DNA from: Marinibaculum sp040216765
GTDB lineage: Bacteria; Pseudomonadota; Alphaproteobacteria; Ferrovibrionales; Ferrovibrionaceae
Length of the DNA stretch: 64,000 nucleotides
Direction: 5' to 3'
NCBI GenBank assembly: GCA_040216765.1
Contig: JAVJON010000070.1
Coordinates: 62,001-126,000, forward strand
Part shown: positions 59,130-64,000 of the stretch, piece after piece
Layout of the letters: every line of letters starts with the position of its first letter
Numbering within the stretch: position 1 is the stretch's first letter
Position numbers and translations under genes: made by a program
The notes under the pieces: generated by a model
Told to the model about the DNA's origin: nothing
Database searches by the model: none
What the model saw: the letters and a program-made list of their open reading frames with translations, nothing else

Positions 59130-60143
59130 ATGGTCCATCGCGCGCAGTCTGCCGCTCCCGTGGAGCCGCTGGTCAGCCTGTCGGGTCTGACCGTCGCCTT
59201 CGACGATGGCAGGCGGCATGTCCCGGTGCTGCACGGCATCGACATGCAGGTGCTGCCGGGCGAGGCGGTCGGGATCGTCGGCGAATCCGGTTGCGGCAAG
59301 AGCGTCACCTGGCTCGCCGTGCTGCGCCTGCTCGGCCGGCGCGCGCGCATCGGCGGCGAGGTGCGCCTGGCGGGCGAGGCGATCCAGGATGCCTCGGAGG
59401 CGGCGATCGCCGGCATCCGCGGCAAGCGGATCGCCATGATCTTCCAGGACCCGGCCTCCTCGCTGAACCCGGTACAGCGCATCGGACGGCAACTGGCGGA
59501 GGCGATCCGCCTGCATCGGGGCCTGCAGGGCGCGGCGGTGGCGGCCGAGGCCCGGCGCCTGCTGGACCGGGTGCATATTCCCGACCCGGCGCAGCGCCTG
59601 AGCGCCTATCCGCATGAACTGTCGGGCGGCATGAACCAGCGGGTGATGATCGCCATGGCGCTGGCGGGCGAGCCCGAACTGCTGGTGGCCGACGAACCGA
59701 CAACGGCCCTGGATGCAACGATCCAGGCACAGATCCTCGACCTGCTGCGGGAGATCCGCCGCGACACCGGCATGGCACAGGTGCTGATCTCCCACGACCT
59801 GGGGGTGATCGCCGATCTCTGCGAGCGGGTGATGGTGATGTATGCCGGGCGGGTGATCGAGGCGGCGCCGACCCGCGCCCTGTTCGACCGGCCGGGCCAT
59901 CCCTACACGCAGGGCCTGCTTGCCGCACTGCCGGACCTGGACGCGCCGCAGCGGCGCCTGGTCGCCATCCCCGGCAATGTGCCCGAACCGGGCCGCCTGC
60001 CGACCGGCTGCAGCTTCCGGCCGCGCTGCCAGCAGGCCGGCCCCGCCTGCGCCGCAGCGGTGCCGGGCCTGGCGCCGGCCGCCCCGGGCCACGGAATCGC
60101 CTGCATCGCCGTGCCGGCACCTGCCGATCGCGGCGTCGCATGA
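59130..60143 (+). CDS. ABC importer ATPase, DppD-like
   Basis: This 337-residue cytosolic ATPase of a peptide-type importer has Walker A GESGCGKSVT, the Q-loop MIFQDPASSLNPVQ, the signature LSGGMNQR, Walker B LLVADEPTTALDA and the switch ISHDLGVI. The C-terminal oligopeptide-type extension has GCSFRPRCQQAGPAC, whose cysteines can bind an iron-sulfur cluster in relatives. ATG 59130 with GAGG upstream gives the usual DppD length. A frame from ATG 58977 would add 51 residues of basic, non-homologous sequence translated through the stem-loop and is not preferred. The end overlaps the next ATPase start by 4 bp (ATGA). Confidence 0.92.
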   Translation: MVHRAQSAAPVEPLVSLSGLTVAFDDGRRHVPVLHGIDMQVLPGEAVGIVGESGCGKSVTWLAVLRLLGRRARIGGEVRLAGEAIQDASEAAIAGIRGKRIAMIFQDPASSLNPVQRIGRQLAEAIRLHRGLQGAAVAAEARRLLDRVHIPDPAQRLSAYPHELSGGMNQRVMIAMALAGEPELLVADEPTTALDATIQAQILDLLREIRRDTGMAQVLISHDLGVIADLCERVMVMYAGRVIEAAPTRALFDRPGHPYTQGLLAALPDLDAPQRRLVAIPGNVPEPGRLPTGCSFRPRCQQAGPACAAAVPGLAPAAPGHGIACIAVPAPADRGVA

Positions 60144-61129
60144 GTGCGCTGCTGGAGGTGCAGGACCTGGCCCGCCATTTTGCCGTGCGCCTGCCCGGCG
60201 GCCTTCTGGGCCGGCCGGGCAGGTTGCGGGCGGTGGACGGCGTGAGCTTCAGCCTGGCGCCAGGGCGCACCCTCGGCATCGTCGGGGAATCAGGCTGCGG
60301 CAAGTCGACCACGGCGCGGCTGGTGCTGGGGCTGGAGCAGGCGACAGCCGGCATTGTGCGATTCGAGGGGCGGCCGGTCCCCGCCCGCCGCAACGCGGAC
60401 TGGCGGGCGCTGCGCCGGCGCATGCAGATGGTCTACCAGGATCCGCTGGGCGCACTGGACCGGCGGCTGCCGGCCCTGAGCCAGGTGGCCGAGCCGCTGG
60501 CCGTGTTCGGCATCGGCACCCGGGCGGAGCGGCGGGAACGGGCGGCGGCCCTGCTGGCCTCCGTCGGCCTGACCCCGCGCCTGCAGGGCCGCTATCCGCA
60601 CGAACTGTCCGGCGGCCAGCGACAGCGGGTCGTCCTGGCCCGCGCGCTGGTGCTGGAGCCGGCGCTGCTGGTCTGCGACGAGCCGACATCGGCGCTGGAC
60701 GTGTCGATCCAGGCCCAGGTGATCAACCTCCTGACCGACCTGCAGGCGGAATTCGGCGTGGCGCTGCTGATCATCAGCCATGACCTGAAGGTCGTCCGCC
60801 AGGTCAGCCACGAGGTCGCGGTGATGTATCTCGGCCGCATCGTCGAGCAGGGCGAACCGGAGGCGCTGTTCCGGGCGCCGGCGCATCCCTACACCAAGGC
60901 CCTGGTCTCTGCGATCCCGTCGCCCTGGCGGTCGGAAGGGGCACAGCGGATCCTGCTGGAGGGCGATCCGCCGAACCCGATCCAGGTGCCCGCCGGCTGT
61001 GCCTTCCACCCGCGCTGCCCCTGGGCGATGCCGGTCTGCGCCAGCGAGCGGCCGGCGCTGACGGAGATCGGCGGCGGTCGCCGCGCCGCCTGCCACCTGC
61101 TGACGCCCGCGGCGTCGGCTGCCGCCTGA
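60140..61129 (+). CDS. ABC importer ATPase, DppF-like
   Basis: This 329-residue second ATPase pairs with the DppD-like protein. It has Walker A GESGCGKSTT, MVYQDPLGALDRRL, signature LSGGQRQRVVLARAL, Walker B LLVCDEPTSALDVS, IISHDLKVVRQV, and the oligopeptide-type C-terminal block with GCAFHPRCPWAMPVCASERP. Its start overlaps the previous stop (ATGA), so translation is coupled. It stops 10 bp before the first permease gene. Two different ATPases, as here, are the rule for DppDF/OppDF systems. Confidence 0.94.
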   Translation: MSALLEVQDLARHFAVRLPGGLLGRPGRLRAVDGVSFSLAPGRTLGIVGESGCGKSTTARLVLGLEQATAGIVRFEGRPVPARRNADWRALRRRMQMVYQDPLGALDRRLPALSQVAEPLAVFGIGTRAERRERAAALLASVGLTPRLQGRYPHELSGGQRQRVVLARALVLEPALLVCDEPTSALDVSIQAQVINLLTDLQAEFGVALLIISHDLKVVRQVSHEVAVMYLGRIVEQGEPEALFRAPAHPYTKALVSAIPSPWRSEGAQRILLEGDPPNPIQVPAGCAFHPRCPWAMPVCASERPALTEIGGGRRAACHLLTPAASAAA

Positions 61130-61139
61130 AAGGGCCCTC

Positions 61140-62093
61140 ATGCTGCATTTCCTGGCATTGCGCGCCTTCCGCGCGCTGGTCACGATCTTCCTGGTGCTGA
61201 GCTTCGCCTTCGTCATCCTGCGGCTGTCCGGGGACCCGGCGCTGCTGATCCTGTCGCCGGAAGCGCCGCCGGAGGCGATCGAGGCGTTCCGCAAGGGCTG
61301 GGGCCTGGATGCACCGCTGTGGAAACAGTATCTCGGCTATTTCATCAACCTGGCGGAAGGCAATTTCGGCCAGTCCATGCGCGACGGCCGCTCTGCCATC
61401 GCGCTGGTGGCGGAGCGGATCCCGGCCACCCTGGCGATCACCCTGCCGGCCTTTGTCCTGAAGCTGGCGATCGGCGTGCCGGCCGGGATCTATGCGGCGC
61501 TGCACCGGAATTCCCTGGCCGACCGGCTGGTGATGAGCTTCTCGGTCGCCGGCTACACGATGCCCAGCTTCGTTCTCGGCCTGGTGCTGGTGCTGGTCTT
61601 CTCGGTGAATCTCGGCTGGCTGCCCAGCGGCGGCTATGGCGACGACGGCAGCATCGACCTGCAGAACGCGATCCTGCCGGTGGTGACCCTGGGGCTCGGC
61701 GGGGCGGCGATCCTGGCGCGGTTCACCCGCTCCGCCATGCTGGAGGTGCTGGGCCAGCCCTATATCCGCACGGCTTCGGCCAAGGGCCTGGTCTGGCGCC
61801 GGGTGGTCTCCGCCCATGCCCTGCCCAATGCCGCGATCCCGACGGTCACCGTCGTCGGCTTCATGGTCGGCAGCCTGATCGCCGGCGCGGTGGTGGTCGA
61901 GAGCGTGTTCTCCTGGCCGGGTGCCGGCCGGCTACTGGTCTCCGCCGTGGCCAATCGCGACCTGGCGGTGGTGCAGTGCATCCTGCTGCTGGTGGCCGCC
62001 ACCATGATCGCCTCCAACCTCACGGTGGATGCGCTCTATTCCTGGCTCGACCCGCGGCTGCGCAGCCTGCGCGCCGTGAAGGCGGGGGCCTGA
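61140..62093 (+). CDS. ABC importer permease, DppB-like
   Basis: This 317-residue inner-membrane protein has about six membrane segments. Features are the N-terminal FVILRLSGDPALLILSPEAPPEAIEAFRKGWGLD typical of DppB/OppB, the MRDGRSAIALVAERIPATLAI stretch, and FTRSAMLEVLGQPYIRTASAKGL. The EAA-type coupling helix lies at AKGLVWRRVVSAHALPNA. It forms the first half of the translocation path. The ATG at 61140 is preceded by GAAAGGGCCCTC. It is separated from the second permease by a single base. Confidence 0.94.
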   Translation: MLHFLALRAFRALVTIFLVLSFAFVILRLSGDPALLILSPEAPPEAIEAFRKGWGLDAPLWKQYLGYFINLAEGNFGQSMRDGRSAIALVAERIPATLAITLPAFVLKLAIGVPAGIYAALHRNSLADRLVMSFSVAGYTMPSFVLGLVLVLVFSVNLGWLPSGGYGDDGSIDLQNAILPVVTLGLGGAAILARFTRSAMLEVLGQPYIRTASAKGLVWRRVVSAHALPNAAIPTVTVVGFMVGSLIAGAVVVESVFSWPGAGRLLVSAVANRDLAVVQCILLLVAATMIASNLTVDALYSWLDPRLRSLRAVKAGA

Positions 62094-62094
62094 C

Positions 62095-63009
62095 ATGGCC
62101 AGCGTCGACGACCTGCGCGGGCCCGGCGCCGGCATCGAGCTGGAAGCGGAAGGCGCGGCGGAACGCGGGCTGCTGGGGCGCTTCTTCCTGGCCTGCCCGC
62201 CGCTGGTGCTGTTCGGCCTGGCCTGGATCGCGCTGATGCTGGTGGTGGCGGTCTTCGCCGATGCCCTGGCGCCCTACGAATACACCGCCATGGACCTGCG
62301 GGCGCGGCTGTCGCCGCCGGTCTTCATGGGCGGCGCCTGGGCGCATCCCCTGGGCACCGACGAACTGGGCCGCGACGTGCTGTCCCGCCTGATCGTGTCG
62401 ATCCGGATCAGCCTGCTGATCGCCTTTGCCGGCACCTTCATCTCCGCCTTCATCGGCGTTGTCCTGGGCTTCCTGGCCGCGCATTTCCGCGGCTGGGTGG
62501 AGCATGCCGTGCTGACCCTGATCGACTTCCAGGCGTCCATGCCGTTCATGATCATGGCGCTGGCGGTGCTCGCCTTCTTCGGCAATACCCTGGCGCTGTT
62601 CGTCTGCCTGATGGGCTTCTACGGCTGGGAGCGCGCGGCCCGCATCGCCCGCGGCCTGACCATCGCCGCCAACCAGCAGGGCTATGCCGGTGCGGTGCGC
62701 AACATCGGCGCCTCGCCGTTCCGGGTCTATGTCCTGCACGTCCTGCCGAACATCGCCTCGACCCTGATCGTGAGCATCACCCTGACCTTCCCGGAGCTGA
62801 TCCTGCTGGAAAGCGGCCTGTCCTTCCTGGGCCTGGGGGTGCAGCCGCCGATGACCAGCCTGGGCAACATGGTGGGCTATGGCCGCGACTACCTGCAGTC
62901 CGCGCCCTGGACCCTGCTGTCGCCCAGCGTGGTGATCGTGCTGACCACCTTCTCGATCTCCATGGTCGGCGACTGGCTGCGCGACCGGCTGGACCCCACC
63001 CTGCAATAG
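62095..63009 (+). CDS. ABC importer permease, DppC-like
   Basis: This 304-residue second permease begins with a hydrophilic N-terminus. The first membrane segment is at about 41-63 (LVLFGLAWIALMLVVAVFADAL). The DppC block HPLGTDELGRDVLSRLIVSIRISLLIA follows. The remaining segments, AVRNIGASPFRVYVLHVLPNI (coupling helix region) and LSFLGLGVQPPMTSLGNMVGYGRDYL, are all conserved in DppC/OppC. It completes a heterodimeric channel with the DppB-like protein. It lies 27 bp upstream of the hydrolase gene, so all six genes from 57303 onward can share one transcript. Confidence 0.94.
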   Translation: MASVDDLRGPGAGIELEAEGAAERGLLGRFFLACPPLVLFGLAWIALMLVVAVFADALAPYEYTAMDLRARLSPPVFMGGAWAHPLGTDELGRDVLSRLIVSIRISLLIAFAGTFISAFIGVVLGFLAAHFRGWVEHAVLTLIDFQASMPFMIMALAVLAFFGNTLALFVCLMGFYGWERAARIARGLTIAANQQGYAGAVRNIGASPFRVYVLHVLPNIASTLIVSITLTFPELILLESGLSFLGLGVQPPMTSLGNMVGYGRDYLQSAPWTLLSPSVVIVLTTFSISMVGDWLRDRLDPTLQ

Positions 63010-63036
63010 CCGACATTCACCGAAGCGAGGACCGGA

Positions 63037-64000
63037 ATGGGCAAGCGCCGCAACGTGCTGCTGATCGTCGTGGACCAGTGGCGGGGGGACACCCTGTCGA
63101 TGCTCGGCCATCCGCTGATCCGGACGCCGAACGTCGACGCGCTGGCCGCCGAAGGGGTCACCTTCGCCCGCCACTACACCCAGGCGGTGCCCTGCGGGCC
63201 GGGCAGGGCCTCCCTGCTGACCGGCCTGTACATGATGAACCACCGGGCGGTGCAGAACACCGTGCCGCTGGATGCGCGCCACACCAACCTCGCCAAGGAG
63301 GCGCGCAAGGCGGGCTATGACCCGGCCCTGGTCGGCTATACCACCACCACGCCGGACCCGCGGCAGCTGCCGCATGCGGACCCGGCCTTCACCGTGCTCG
63401 GCACCCTGATGGACGGCTGGCGGCCGGTCGGCGACTGGGGCATGAAGATGGAGGCCTATTTCGGCTGGCTGGCCGGGCAGGGCGTCGCGCTGGGGGACAG
63501 TCCCTGGGACATCTGGCTGCCGCAGGATATCGCCCCCGGCGAACCGGGCGCCACGGCACGGCCCAGCCGGATCCCGGCGCATCTGTCGGACAGCCAGTGG
63601 TTCACCGATCGCGGCCTGGACTATCTGCGCGGCGCCGGCGACAGGCCCTGGATGCTGCACCTGGGCTATTGGCGGCCGCATCCGCCCTTCGCCGCGCCGG
63701 CGCCCTATCACGCGATGTACGATCCCGCGGACTGCCCGCCGCCGGTGCGCGCCGCCACCGCCGCGGAGGAGGCCGCGCAGCACCCGATGCTGGCCTGGTA
63801 CCTGGAGCATGTGGAGCGGCGCGCCTTCTTCCAGAACGGGCGCGGCCTGGGGGCGGAGATGGACGAGGCGGAGGTGCGCCAGATGCGCGCCACCTATTAC
63901 GGCCTGATCTCGGAGATCGACGACCAGCTGGGCCGGGTCATCGCCTTCCTGAAGGACAGCGGCCAGTGGGAGGATACCCTGGTGGTCTTCACCTGCGACC
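63037..64000 (+). CDS. Phosphonate monoester hydrolase-like sulfatase, truncated by window end
   Basis: The first 321 residues of an alkaline-phosphatase-superfamily hydrolase are visible. RRNVLLIVVDQWRGDTL supplies the metal Asp residues. VPCGPGRASLLTG holds the C-x-P-x-R signature, whose Cys53 is expected to become formylglycine. LYMMNHRAVQNTVPLD, VGYTTTTPDPRQL, GYFGW-like AYFGWLAGQG, and LGYWRPHPPFAAPAPYHAMY follow. These blocks match rhizobial and Burkholderia phosphonate monoester hydrolases, which also cleave phosphodiesters and sulfate esters. The ATG at 63037 has GCGAGGACCGG upstream. No signal peptide is present, so it acts in the cytosol on imported substrate. A formylglycine-generating enzyme is not in the window. 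Confidence 0.88.
   Translation, partial: MGKRRNVLLIVVDQWRGDTLSMLGHPLIRTPNVDALAAEGVTFARHYTQAVPCGPGRASLLTGLYMMNHRAVQNTVPLDARHTNLAKEARKAGYDPALVGYTTTTPDPRQLPHADPAFTVLGTLMDGWRPVGDWGMKMEAYFGWLAGQGVALGDSPWDIWLPQDIAPGEPGATARPSRIPAHLSDSQWFTDRGLDYLRGAGDRPWMLHLGYWRPHPPFAAPAPYHAMYDPADCPPPVRAATAAEEAAQHPMLAWYLEHVERRAFFQNGRGLGAEMDEAEVRQMRATYYGLISEIDDQLGRVIAFLKDSGQWEDTLVVFTCD

Noticed and set aside
57312..60092. 926-codon minus-strand frame across the ABC genes
   Set aside because: Covers clear plus-strand ABC genes with full motifs; composition is low-complexity antisense.

Overview
The window looks like chromosomal DNA from a free-living, high-GC Gram-negative alphaproteobacterium. The best guess is the Rhodospirillales or a neighbouring order. 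The clues are strong GC bias at third codon positions, a gph-glmU-glmS neighbourhood, HWE and hybrid histidine kinases, a class II DAHP synthase, RTX and two-partner-secretion exoproteins, and many coenzyme A and transport genes. The species cannot be fixed from sequence alone. There are about 48 protein genes, one tRNA-Val(CAC), two IS66-family transposase remnants and several strong hairpins or palindromes.

Layout. 1-7.5 kb: a PIN-domain gene cut by the window edge, a small exported protein, ornithine carbamoyltransferase, then a leftward block of a Usp-like protein, a Lon-family protease, an RlmI-type rRNA methyltransferase and a redoxin/2OG-Fe(II) oxygenase fusion. 7.8-14.7 kb: one giant filamentous-haemagglutinin-type exoprotein with 12 FG-GAP-like repeats and a terminal Cys-Ser-Cys. 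14.8-17.2 kb: enoyl-CoA hydratase and an acyl-CoA carboxylase carboxyltransferase. 17.5-21.7 kb: a protein with a type-I-secretion-like tail, upp, a degenerate PuuE-like deacetylase, a uracil-DNA-glycosylase-family protein and a lipoprotein lipase. 21.7-30 kb: signalling genes (a REC-GGDEF protein divergent from an LYT-type hybrid kinase, and an HWE kinase) around a thioesterase and the YcjF/YcjX pair. 30-44 kb: transporters, an oxidoreductase, tRNA-Val, an O-antigen ligase, gph, glmU, glmS, a LysR regulator with a divergent thioesterase, an MFS permease, and a succinate-semialdehyde dehydrogenase coupled to a sulfotransferase. 44-48.6 kb: an RTX serine protease and a small membrane protein. 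48.7-52.7 kb: glutathione reductase, DAHP synthase and a nicotinate phosphoribosyltransferase family gene. 52.7-57 kb: an accessory-looking patch with IS66 scars, a chemotaxis receptor, a PAS-domain protein and a secreted dirigent-like barrel protein. 57.3-64 kb: a complete peptide-type ABC importer followed by a phosphonate monoester hydrolase-like sulfatase that runs off the window.

How genes work together. GlmS and GlmU make UDP-GlcNAc for envelope polymers, and the O-antigen ligase acts on the same surface. The two large exoproteins belong to different export routes, two-partner secretion and type I secretion. Neither has its exporter genes in the window. The ABC importer plus hydrolase reads as one uptake-and-hydrolysis operon for an organophosphorus or sulfate ester; this is inference from synteny. 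The most unusual items are the haemagglutinin/FG-GAP hybrid, the protease with Glu in the catalytic His position and exact 324-bp internal repeats, and a perfect 14-bp intercistronic hairpin in the ABC operon.
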